NCBI GenBank assembly: GCA_027083655.1
Contig: JALWNS010000122.1
Location: forward strand, 1-6,875
Source of the DNA: Bacteroidales bacterium
GTDB taxonomy: Bacteria > Bacteroidota > Bacteroidia > Bacteroidales > S143-33
Reading direction: 5' to 3'
Length of the DNA: 6,875 nt
A program made the position numbers and the translations under genes. The notes under the pieces are model-generated. The model was not told the DNA's origin, did no database searches, and saw only the letters and a program-made list of their open reading frames with translations. This document shows, one piece after another, positions 1 through 6,214 of this stretch. The stretch's first letter is position 1. The number at the start of each line of letters is the position of its first letter.

Positions 1-1515
1 AGACACAAGGTCATTTACCTGTATCTCAAAGACCTGGTCCCGTGCAGTATCATTAACAATAATAATTGTATCCTGGCCCCCAAATGTCTGGATCCCTATA
101 GGCAACTTTAACTCAAAAAGATCTACGTCGTATGAAACAGGTTCCTGGTGTATTAACAAAATAAGCTTATCTCCTTCCTGCGTCCATTCTATATCATAAG
201 ACGGATAACCCGTACCGTATAGCCAGTCGTTAAATAGTCCTGTTAAATCACAAGAACAAGCCTGCTCTAAATGGCTTTTTAATGATGGTGTCAGTGCATA
301 ACCATAAGCCAAAGCTGTATCCTGCAAATAGCTTCTCAATGCGGAGAAAAAAGCTTCATCCCCAATAGTCCATCGAATCAGATGCAGAAACAATGCACCT
401 TTTAGATAAGTATATGTATAACTAAAAATCCTACTTACATCTGTCGTATCTTCCACATACACAGACCCATAAGGGTACTGCAACACACGGGTCCTTGCAC
501 TGCGAAGCCAATCCTGGAAAGTATATGAAGCTATCCCTGCCTCTGCAGTCAGTCCTTCCAGATAAGTAGCAAAAGCTTCATTAAGGTAAATATCATGCCA
601 TGAACCACAAGTAATATAATCCCCAAACCACTGGTGTGCCAATTCATGTGCTAGCAGGGACTGGCCAAAACCGCCAACAAAAGTCATAGTCTGGTGTTCC
701 ATACCACCACCCCAGCCAAACTGGGCATGGCCATATTTCTCCTCATAAAAGGGATAAACCATAAACCTGTCTGAGAAAAACTCCAGACAACGCGCGGCAT
801 GGGGTGTCTGTTCGCGTGCCGTCTCATAGTCTTCGGGATAAACCATGTTCATTATCGGAACTTTCAATGTATCGCCAATATATGCAGTGTCATAATAAGT
901 TTTATAATTTGTAACAGCAAAGGCAACTAGATAACTTGCAATAGGATAACGAGTACGCCATACCATTGTTCTGATCGTGTCAATGACTGTGTCTTGAACA
1001 AGAATACCATTTGAAGCGGCACGATATGCGCTATCACATCTAACAATCACTTCAAGAGAATCTATTTTGTCTCCGAGATTATTTTTCGTCGGGAACCAAT
1101 CTTTAGCTCCATAAGGCTCTGATAGTGTCCACATCACAGGAACATTATCCCCATGAAAGCCTATTGAAAAACTCCCCATTCCTGTCTCAGGTGGTACACC
1201 CCTGTAATAAATCCTAACTGAGTCTACTGTATTGGCTACTGTATGCAAGTTAATAGTTATCAAATCATTTGCATGGGAAAAATCTGCATGTGCGCCATGG
1301 TAAATTATAGAATCAACTATAAGGCTATCACTGAGGTCTATACTTATGACCGAATCTGCTCCTTTAAAATAATAATCTACCTGTCCTATGATATATCTCA
1401 CCTGTGGATCAACTGTAAAATCCAATCTTTGGAACGTCAAATCATAACTAAAATTTTGGCTAAATAAAATGAAAGAATAACTTAGCAACAGCAAAATGAA
1501 AGAGATTTTCTTCAT
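1..1515 (-). CDS. Exported M1-family zinc aminopeptidase, C-terminus cut by window edge
   Basis: Open frame of 505 codons from ATG at 1515 to base 1 with no stop, so the gene continues beyond the window. Residues 1-19 look like a Sec signal peptide (MKK, then a hydrophobic run ending LFS before QN), so the enzyme should act in the periplasm or outside the cell. An N-terminal beta-sandwich domain (about 25-215) precedes the gluzincin catalytic domain. Zinc site: HELAH at residues 290-294, followed after 18 residues by the third ligand E313 in NEAFA, the exact M1 spacing. The exopeptidase substrate motif is GGGMEH (269-274), a variant of the classical GAMEN. Y370 before LKGA is the likely transition-state tyrosine. 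M1 enzymes remove N-terminal residues from peptides; an oligopeptide-scavenging role is inferred. It is divergent from the yhbP-like gene, 23 bp away. The family call is firm; substrate is unknown. Confidence 0.95.
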   Translation of the reverse strand, partial: MKKISFILLLLSYSFILFSQNFSYDLTFQRLDFTVDPQVRYIIGQVDYYFKGADSVISIDLSDSLIVDSIIYHGAHADFSHANDLITINLHTVANTVDSVRIYYRGVPPETGMGSFSIGFHGDNVPVMWTLSEPYGAKDWFPTKNNLGDKIDSLEVIVRCDSAYRAASNGILVQDTVIDTIRTMVWRTRYPIASYLVAFAVTNYKTYYDTAYIGDTLKVPIMNMVYPEDYETAREQTPHAARCLEFFSDRFMVYPFYEEKYGHAQFGWGGGMEHQTMTFVGGFGQSLLAHELAHQWFGDYITCGSWHDIYLNEAFATYLEGLTAEAGIASYTFQDWLRSARTRVLQYPYGSVYVEDTTDVSRIFSYTYTYLKGALFLHLIRWTIGDEAFFSALRSYLQDTALAYGYALTPSLKSHLEQACSCDLTGLFNDWLYGTGYPSYDIEWTQEGDKLILLIHQEPVSYDVDLFELKLPIGIQTFGGQDTIIIVNDTARDQVFEIQVNDLVS

Positions 1516-1538
1516 AATAATCTAAAATTTAATTATTT
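1516..1538. promoter_or_regulatory. AT-rich imperfect inverted repeat filling the divergent start-to-start gap
   Basis: The 23 bases between the peptidase ATG (1515, minus) and the yhbP-like ATG (1539, plus) contain a near-perfect inverted repeat. AATAAT (1516-1521) pairs with ATTATT (1532-1537), and TAAA (1523-1526) with TTTA (1528-1531), leaving C1522 bulged and A1527 in the centre. The gap is too short for two separate promoters, so both would have to lie inside the opposing coding sequence. Whether the repeat is an operator or only low-complexity AT sequence cannot be told from the sequence. Confidence 0.3.
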
Positions 1539-1982
1539 ATGACAAACAACCTGGATAAAAACATAATTGAATTTATAAAAAAACAACAAGTTTTGTCACT
1601 TTCTACGGCAGTTGATAACCGTCCATACTCTTGTAATTGCTTTTATGCCTATGATTCGAAAAACAACTGGTTAATCTGCACCTCCGAACATGAGACAAAA
1701 CATATTCAGGACTTAAAGTTAAACAATTACGTCAGTGGTACAATATACAGAGTAAAAAAATTATCTGGTGTCGTGGCTGGTATCCAGTTCAATGGCTACA
1801 TGCGTGAGGCCAAAGACGGGGAGTTCCAACGTGCAAAAAAAGTTTTCTACTCACGCTATCCTCACCTGGTAGGAAATAAAGCTCCTTTGTGGATCATTGA
1901 CCTGACTTTTATCAAATTTACACACAACAAACTCCTTGGTTTTGGCAAAAAACTTGTCTGGCAAAAAGAAAACACACAATAA
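1539..1982 (+). CDS. yhbP: YhbP/UPF0306-like flavin-type split-barrel protein
   Basis: Protein of 147 residues that I recognise as similar to E. coli YhbP (UPF0306). That family has the split beta-barrel fold of pyridoxamine-phosphate-oxidase-like flavoproteins. Shared features include CxCFYAYD near residues 33-40, a [10 protein letters not shown] segment (about 81-90), a YSRYP stretch (about 104-108), the motif [16 protein letters not shown] (about 115-130), and the C-terminal LGFGKKLVW (about 133-141). The length matches the family. Its biochemical function is not established; FMN binding is plausible from the fold but no diagnostic residue is visible. Start ATG 1539 is the first in frame, with no clear Shine-Dalgarno site. 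Its TAA lies 2 nt before the thyA ATG, so the two are almost certainly cotranscribed. GC is about 37 percent over most of the gene, lower than thyA. Confidence 0.85.
   Translation: MTNNLDKNIIEFIKKQQVLSLSTAVDNRPYSCNCFYAYDSKNNWLICTSEHETKHIQDLKLNNYVSGTIYRVKKLSGVVAGIQFNGYMREAKDGEFQRAKKVFYSRYPHLVGNKAPLWIIDLTFIKFTHNKLLGFGKKLVWQKENTQ
1558..1589 (-). promoter_or_regulatory. Candidate Bacteroidota-type promoter for the M1 peptidase gene
   Basis: On the minus strand TTGTTG (1589-1584) is followed after 18 nt by TATGTTTT (1565-1558), which matches 7 of 8 positions of the Bacteroidota -7 consensus TAnnTTTG; the first TTG lies 21 nt upstream of it. The -7 box ends about 43 nt before the peptidase start codon. 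The element would lie inside the yhbP-like coding region, as the 23-bp gap requires. AT-rich DNA yields such matches by chance, so this is tentative. Confidence 0.22.
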
Positions 1983-1984
1983 CA

Positions 1985-2785
1985 ATGCAACAATACCTGG
2001 ATGTTTTACGCTACACCCTCGAAAATGGGGTAAAAAAAGAAGACCGCACTGGTGTGGGCACCATTAGCACTTTTGGCCACCAAATGCGTTTTGACCTGTC
2101 CAAAGGCTTCCCCCTGGTCACAACCAAAAAGCTTCATACAAAATCTATTATTTACGAGCTATTGTGGTTTATCCGTGGCGAAACCAATATCAAATGGCTC
2201 AATGATCATGGCGTACACATCTGGGACCCATGGGCCGACGAAAACGGCGAACTAGGCAGGATATACGGCTACCAGTGGCGCGGTTGGACCGCCGAAAACG
2301 GCGGGCGTATTGACCAGCTCAAACAGGCTATTGACACCATTCGCAATAATCCAACATCCCGCCGCATCATAGTAAGCGCCTGGAATGTAGGGGACATGGA
2401 CAAAATGGCTCTGCCTCCCTGCCATATACTTTACCAGTTTTATGTCGATCCTGTGAACAAAAAACTATCCCTGCAGCTATACCAACGTAGTGCTGACCTT
2501 TTCATAGGCGTGCCCTTTAACATTGCCTCTTATTCCCTGCTCCTGATGATGGTGGCACAGGTGACAGGCTACACACCAGGAGAATTTATCCATACACTCG
2601 GCGATGCACATATTTATTTGAACCACATAGAACAAGTAAAACTGCAACTCTCACGTACACCACGGCCCCTGCCACGGGTCCGTCTCAATCCCGAGGTAAA
2701 ATGTCTCTTTGATTTCCGCTACGAAGACATTACTATCGAAGGCTATGACCCATGGCCGCATATCAAAGGTGAGGTTGCAGTATAA
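1985..2785 (+). CDS. thyA: Thymidylate synthase ThyA
   Basis: Protein of 266 residues, close to the 264 of E. coli ThyA. It methylates dUMP to dTMP in the cytoplasm, using 5,10-methylene-tetrahydrofolate as carbon donor and reductant. Visible hallmarks: R21 in the phosphate-binding loop (EDRTGVGT), E58 and W80, S125-R126-R127 (dUMP phosphate), the catalytic C146 in [15 protein letters not shown] at 167-171 with R168, N179 in the FN pair, and H209 and Y211 in the GDAHIYLNH motif. The two-residue offset after C146 relative to E. coli comes from a short insertion around the VDPVNKK turn. The C-terminal VAV matches the conserved hydrophobic tail that closes the active site. The usual partner, dihydrofolate reductase (folA), is not in this window; upstream is the yhbP-like gene at 2 nt. 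GC is about 49 percent over most of the gene, well above its neighbours. Confidence 0.98.
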   Translation: MQQYLDVLRYTLENGVKKEDRTGVGTISTFGHQMRFDLSKGFPLVTTKKLHTKSIIYELLWFIRGETNIKWLNDHGVHIWDPWADENGELGRIYGYQWRGWTAENGGRIDQLKQAIDTIRNNPTSRRIIVSAWNVGDMDKMALPPCHILYQFYVDPVNKKLSLQLYQRSADLFIGVPFNIASYSLLLMMVAQVTGYTPGEFIHTLGDAHIYLNHIEQVKLQLSRTPRPLPRVRLNPEVKCLFDFRYEDITIEGYDPWPHIKGEVAV

Positions 2786-2791
2786 AAATAT

Positions 2792-2855
2792 AGCCGCCCC
2801 GACATCATGCTAACTTGCATAAGTACCGTCCCATAGCAATCAGTCGAGGGCGGCT
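2792..2855. terminator. Probable bidirectional terminator hairpin between thyA and the exosortase gene
   Basis: AGCCGCCC (2792-2799) pairs perfectly with GGGCGGCT (2848-2855). The stem continues as CGAC (2800-2803) with GTCG (2843-2846), with A2847 bulged, and then, after an internal loop, TGCTA (2808-2812) with TAGCA (2834-2838). On the plus strand the stem is followed by TCTCTTTG; on the minus strand it is followed by ATATTTTTAT, the better T-tract. It lies between converging genes, as a shared terminator would. The right arm overlaps the last codons of the exosortase gene. The loop is longer than in a canonical intrinsic terminator. Confidence 0.6.
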
Positions 2856-3394
2856 TCTCTTTGTTCCCTCCGTATACGTCTAAGCCATAAATACCACATC
2901 AACAAAATTACTGCATAGACTAAATATTTGAAAATCAAATGATGGTTTATGTCCAGATACTGGGGACAACAGTATTGAGTTATAGCCAATCCACTAATTC
3001 TCAAAATATTTAACAGCAAAAAAACAAGTGTGCCAATAATCATAATCCCAAATTTGCGTCTCAATCCCGAGGGATAAGCTAGAATAAACCCAAGAAACAG
3101 GCCCAGGGTATTACGTCCCAGACAACCCCTATCCAACAAAACTCCCTGATGTCCTTCTATCCATATTATCTTGCCTAGTGTGTGTACCTCAAAACCTAAC
3201 ATATCCAGAAAAAATTCCGTTGCTTTAAGCTGGATATATGTCAAATAATATATGCCTTCCTCATAAAAATAATCTACAAGCCAATAGTCTCTTAAAAATT
3301 TAAAAAACAACACCCACAGTGCATACAAAATCAAAATATTAATAAAAAATTTAGCCCAAATTGGTATTTTTGCCAGTCGCTGCGATACAGTCAT
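2840..3394 (-). CDS. Small exosortase/archaeosortase-family membrane protein
   Basis: Protein of 184 residues from ATG at 3394. The frame extends upstream only to a TTG at 3436, which lies inside dtd and adds an unlikely N-terminus. Several hydrophobic segments are visible (about 14-32, 92-107, 115-137 and 155-171), so it is a polytopic inner-membrane protein. The predicted Cys-Arg-His triad of the exosortase/archaeosortase superfamily is present: C91 in DRGCLGRN, R132 in LLNILRISG, and H151 or H152 in DINHHLIFKY. These enzymes are thought to process proteins bearing a C-terminal sorting signal (PEP-CTERM type) during envelope or exopolysaccharide assembly. The size resembles the short single-domain Bacteroidota types such as XrtF, but I cannot assign a subfamily. 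No sorting-signal substrate gene is visible here, so its target is unknown. It is AT-rich (about 30 percent GC in sampled stretches) and converges on thyA. Confidence 0.82.
   Translation of the reverse strand: MTVSQRLAKIPIWAKFFINILILYALWVLFFKFLRDYWLVDYFYEEGIYYLTYIQLKATEFFLDMLGFEVHTLGKIIWIEGHQGVLLDRGCLGRNTLGLFLGFILAYPSGLRRKFGIMIIGTLVFLLLNILRISGLAITQYCCPQYLDINHHLIFKYLVYAVILLMWYLWLRRIRREQREAALD
3365..3372 (+). promoter_or_regulatory. Candidate Bacteroidota -7 element upstream of dtd
   Basis: TATTTTTG exactly matches the Bacteroidota sigma-70 -7 consensus TAnnTTTG and lies 46 nt before the dtd ATG, inside the 5' end of the divergent exosortase gene. No clear -33 TTG element was found at the expected 19-21 nt upstream, so the assignment is weak. 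Confidence 0.22.
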
Positions 3395-3418
3395 TAAACA
3401 GAATATAAAATATTGATT

Positions 3419-3871
3419 ATGAGAACAGTAATACAACGCGTCAATTACGCATCAGTTCACATTGAAGATAAGATTTTTTCACAAATAAGCAAAGGTCTTC
3501 TCGTGCTCGTTGGTATTGAACATGATGACACTGAGCAAGATTGCCAATGGCTTGCACATAAGATAGCAAATCTAAGGATATTTCCCGATGAGCAAGGTAA
3601 AATGAACCTTTCTGTCAAAGATGTTCAAGGCCAGGTTTTGGTCGTTAGCCAGTTCACATTACATGCCAGCACCAAAAAAGGTTTCCGCCCTTCATACACA
3701 CGGGCTGCCAAGCCAGATCTGGCTATTCCTTTGTACAACAAATTTGTTACCTGCCTGGAGCGGGAGCTTGGGAAAAAAGTACCAACAGGACAATTTGGCG
3801 CTTATATGCGCGTCTCCCTTGAGAACGACGGTCCTGTTACCATTATCATAGACACAAAGAATAAAGAATAA
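3419..3871 (+). CDS. dtd: D-aminoacyl-tRNA deacylase Dtd
   Basis: Protein of 150 residues that hydrolyses the ester bond of D-aminoacyl-tRNAs in the cytoplasm, recycling tRNA and keeping D-amino acids (and mischarged glycine) out of proteins. It matches E. coli Dtd (145 residues) along its whole length. Motifs: the N-terminal [17 protein letters not shown] (about 26-34), [16 protein letters not shown] (about 51-66), the family signature SQFTL at 77-81, and the C-terminal NDGPVT at 136-141. G138-P139 of that motif is the cross-subunit Gly-cisPro dipeptide that screens out L-amino acids, so the enzyme should be a homodimer. ATG 3419 is preferred over an in-frame TTG at 3413 because it gives the usual N-terminus. 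It is divergent from the exosortase gene (24-bp gap) and ends before the palindrome at 3969-4000. Confidence 0.97.
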   Translation: MRTVIQRVNYASVHIEDKIFSQISKGLLVLVGIEHDDTEQDCQWLAHKIANLRIFPDEQGKMNLSVKDVQGQVLVVSQFTLHASTKKGFRPSYTRAAKPDLAIPLYNKFVTCLERELGKKVPTGQFGAYMRVSLENDGPVTIIIDTKNKE

Positions 3872-3968
3872 CCAAAGACATGCAAATTGTAAGCTATTAC
3901 TTAGATCAAATTGCTATTTTTTGTCTTAAATTCATTCCTGTAATATTGTAATGGGCAATTTTTAATGA

Positions 3969-4000
3969 AAAAGAGAGGCATTCATGAATGCCTCTCTTTT
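3969..4000. terminator. Bidirectional intrinsic terminator between dtd and lpxA
   Basis: A perfect 32-bp palindrome centred between 3984 and 3985. Each 16-base arm consists of four A/T pairs, a GAGAGG/CCTCTC block and a CATTCA/TGAATG inner part, so a hairpin of about 14 bp with a CATG tetraloop can form. Read in either direction the stem is preceded by A-tracts and ends in TTTT, as expected of a terminator shared by converging transcripts. It lies 97 bases after the dtd stop and touches the first base of the lpxA stop codon. Confidence 0.88.
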
Positions 4001-4794
4001 CACTTCTTAACTGCAAAAGGACTCTTGACCAGACCTCTCTGGGAACCACGAAGGAAATTTAGTACTTCATCTCGTTCCTTCGAAGGAGGAAAATTCTTCT
4101 CTATTTCTTCTATGGCGTGTTTGAGGTTATATCCTTTAAGAAAAACATAACGGTACATATCCTCAATCATTCTAATCTGTTCGTTGGTAAATCCACGCCT
4201 ACGGAGTCCAACTGAATTAACACCTTCATACATAACAGGTTCGCGGCCAACGAGTGAATATGGAGGCACATCCTTACGTAGTAGAGCGCCGCCTTGTACC
4301 ATGGCATGTTTGCCAATGCGTACAAACTGATGGACTGCTGCTGTACCACCAATAATTGCCCAGTCATCCACCTCAACCTCGCCTGCAAGCTGGACACCGT
4401 TAACCAAAATTACATTGTCATTAATAATACAATCATGGGCAACATGAACATAAGCCATTATAAGGCAATTTTTCCCAATTTTGGTCGTACCCTTAGACGC
4501 TGTGCCACGGTGAAGGCTAGTCATCTCACGGATTATGGTATTATCGCCTATTTCAAGTGTTGTTTTTTCACCTTTGTATTTCAAATCCTGTGGCTCGGCT
4601 GATACAACCGCACCAGGAAAAACCTTAACATTATTTCCTATTCTGGCTCCGTCAAAAATAGTCACATTAGGTCCTATCCATGAATTATCCCCTATCTCCA
4701 CGTCTGGGTAAATTGTAGTAAAAGCCTCAACAGTAACATTTATTCCCAGTTTTGCATCTGGATGTACATTAGCTAATGGATGAATTTTTGCCAT
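4000..4794 (-). CDS. lpxA: UDP-N-acetylglucosamine O-acyltransferase LpxA
   Basis: Protein of 264 residues that performs the first step of lipid A synthesis, transferring a 3-hydroxyacyl chain from ACP to the 3-position of UDP-GlcNAc in the cytoplasm. A left-handed beta-helix of hexapeptide repeats fills about residues 4-180 (HPLANVHPDAKLG, IGDNSWIGPNV, IGKNCLIM and others), followed by a helical C-terminal domain (about 195-258). The catalytic base is H120 in HVAHDC, equivalent to E. coli H125; LKYKGE (71-76), HRGT (95-98), HQF (155-157) and DVPPY (175-179) are also conserved. G168 aligns with E. coli G173, the hydrocarbon-ruler position, which suggests a long acyl chain (C14 or more). ATG 4794 is chosen; a TTG at 4800 would overlap the lpxC-fabZ stop. 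It begins 2 nt after that stop and should be cotranscribed with it. It ends in the terminator at 3969-4000. Confidence 0.97.
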   Translation of the reverse strand: MAKIHPLANVHPDAKLGINVTVEAFTTIYPDVEIGDNSWIGPNVTIFDGARIGNNVKVFPGAVVSAEPQDLKYKGEKTTLEIGDNTIIREMTSLHRGTASKGTTKIGKNCLIMAYVHVAHDCIINDNVILVNGVQLAGEVEVDDWAIIGGTAAVHQFVRIGKHAMVQGGALLRKDVPPYSLVGREPVMYEGVNSVGLRRRGFTNEQIRMIEDMYRYVFLKGYNLKHAIEEIEKNFPPSKERDEVLNFLRGSQRGLVKSPFAVKK

Positions 4795-4796
4795 AA

Positions 4797-6209
4797 TCAA
4801 CGGTTTTTTACGATTTGTGCTGTTAATATACCCTCTACTGCCAGTTCATTACCTACGTATGCCCGTCCCTGCATAACCACAATACCACGTCTTATTGGTT
4901 CCAGCAATTGCATGTGCATGATCAGAGTATCGCCAGGAACGACTTTGCGCTTGAATTTTACTTTATCAATTTTGAGGAAATAGCTTGAATAACGCTGTGG
5001 GTCATCCACATTATTAAGCACCAACAGTCCTCCTGTCTGTGCCATTGCCTCGATCATCAAAACGCCAGGCATTATTGGCTCGTGAGGGAAATGTCCACGG
5101 AAAAAGTACTGGTCATAAGTTATATTCTTTACGCCTACTATCTGTGTATCATCCATATAAACCACCTTATCCACTAGCAAGAATGGATGATCATGTGGCA
5201 AGAAAGTCTTTATCGTGTTAATATCCATTACTGGCTTGGCATTGATATCAAAATCTGGCAAAATACCCTTGAGGCGGCGACGTTTGATCTCCTGCCTTAT
5301 TTTTTTAGCAAATTCGACATTTGTAGTATGTCCTGGACGTGTTGCTAGAATTTTACCCTTTATTGGCATGCCCACAAGCGCCAAATCCCCAATCAGGTCT
5401 AGAAGTTTATGACGGGCTGGTTCGTTATTAAAAAGTAAAATCTCTTCATTCAATACTCCCCTGTCTTTTGTAAGCTTGATTTTTGGCTTTCCCATTTTTT
5501 CTGCTAAGGCATTAAGCCTTTCCTGTGTCACGTCCTTCTCGAGTATAATAAGTGCATTCTCAAGAGTACCGCCCTGGATCAAATTGTTGTTAAATAAGTA
5601 TTCAACCTCACTGAGGAGGATAAAAGTTTTTGCAGGGGCAATCTGGTCAGGAAACTCATCGATAGAATTGAGTGTGGCGTACTGGTGGCCTATAACGGCA
5701 GTTTTATATTCTATCATTACATGCACAGAAAAATCATCATCCGGGAAGGTAACAATTTCGGCACCACGTTCTTCATCAGTATAATCAATGGTATTCTTTA
5801 TGACAAAATACTGTTTATCCTCATTTTGCTCAACAGTCCCGACTTTGCGTATTCCCTCTACGTAATATTTAGCACTACCGTCAAGTATAGGCACTTCGGG
5901 GCCATTTATCTCTATCAAAGCATTATCTATTTTCATGCCATATAGAGAGGCCATTAAATGTTCAATAGTGCTTACCCTGACACCATCTTTCTCGATAGTT
6001 GTGCTACGGCGTGTATCTACCACATTCTCAGCCACTGCATCAATAACAGGCTGACCGTCTACATCTACTCTCTTGAATTTTATTCCATGACCTTCCTCTG
6101 CGGGCTTTATCGTTATCTTAGATTTTATTCCTGTGTGTACGCCGATACCCTCGAAAGTGAGTTCACCAGCCAAAGTTCTTTGTTTTTCCCTTTTCTTTTG
6201 CATAAGCAT
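4797..6209 (-). CDS. lpxC-fabZ: Fused LpxC deacetylase and FabZ 3-hydroxyacyl-ACP dehydratase
   Basis: One 470-residue frame carries two enzymes. Residues about 10-310 are LpxC, the zinc-dependent deacetylase that commits UDP-3-O-acyl-GlcNAc to lipid A. Its zinc ligands are H84 (in EHLMASL), H267 and D271 (RHKLLDLIGDLAL), with E83 as general base, T195 in APAKTF, K268, D275, and H294 in RPGHTTN. Residues about 325-470 are FabZ, a hot-dog-fold dehydratase of fatty-acid elongation, with H373 in GHFPHEPIMPG and E387 in MIEAMAQTGG, the standard 14-residue spacing. The two halves are joined by a basic segment (KKIRQEIKRRRLKG, about 302-315). The fusion is known from Bacteroidota and matches both families in full, so it is not a sequencing artefact. 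Start may be 6209 or the ATG at 6203; 6209 lies 5 nt after the aminotransferase stop. Both activities depend on the 3-hydroxyacyl-ACP pool. Confidence 0.98.
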   Translation of the reverse strand: MLMQKKREKQRTLAGELTFEGIGVHTGIKSKITIKPAEEGHGIKFKRVDVDGQPVIDAVAENVVDTRRSTTIEKDGVRVSTIEHLMASLYGMKIDNALIEINGPEVPILDGSAKYYVEGIRKVGTVEQNEDKQYFVIKNTIDYTDEERGAEIVTFPDDDFSVHVMIEYKTAVIGHQYATLNSIDEFPDQIAPAKTFILLSEVEYLFNNNLIQGGTLENALIILEKDVTQERLNALAEKMGKPKIKLTKDRGVLNEEILLFNNEPARHKLLDLIGDLALVGMPIKGKILATRPGHTTNVEFAKKIRQEIKRRRLKGILPDFDINAKPVMDINTIKTFLPHDHPFLLVDKVVYMDDTQIVGVKNITYDQYFFRGHFPHEPIMPGVLMIEAMAQTGGLLVLNNVDDPQRYSSYFLKIDKVKFKRKVVPGDTLIMHMQLLEPIRRGIVVMQGRAYVGNELAVEGILTAQIVKNR

Positions 6210-6214
6210 TAATT

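Noticed and set aside
1243..1467. A 74-codon plus-strand frame
   Set aside because: It lies antisense to the M1 peptidase N-terminal region, whose protein is clearly real, and its translation resembles no family.
3395..3436. Extended TTG start for the exosortase, giving 198 residues
   Set aside because: It would overlap the dtd start region and add a Cys/Tyr/Phe-rich segment without family resemblance; ATG 3394 is in frame and outside dtd.
3880..3951. A 23-codon open frame just after dtd (MQIVSYYLDQ..., hydrophobic end)
   Set aside because: It is very short, lacks a ribosome binding site and lies in AT-rich DNA where such frames arise by chance. No known small-protein family is recognised.
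3908..3961. Weak inverted repeat AAATTGC (3908-3914) and GCAATTT (3955-3961)
   Set aside because: Seven AT-rich pairs across a 40-nt loop are unlikely to be stable; the nearby 3969-4000 palindrome accounts for termination.
4780..5945. Several plus-strand frames of 60-102 codons opposite lpxC-fabZ
   Set aside because: They are antisense shadows of a fully conserved 470-residue protein and show no recognisable domain.
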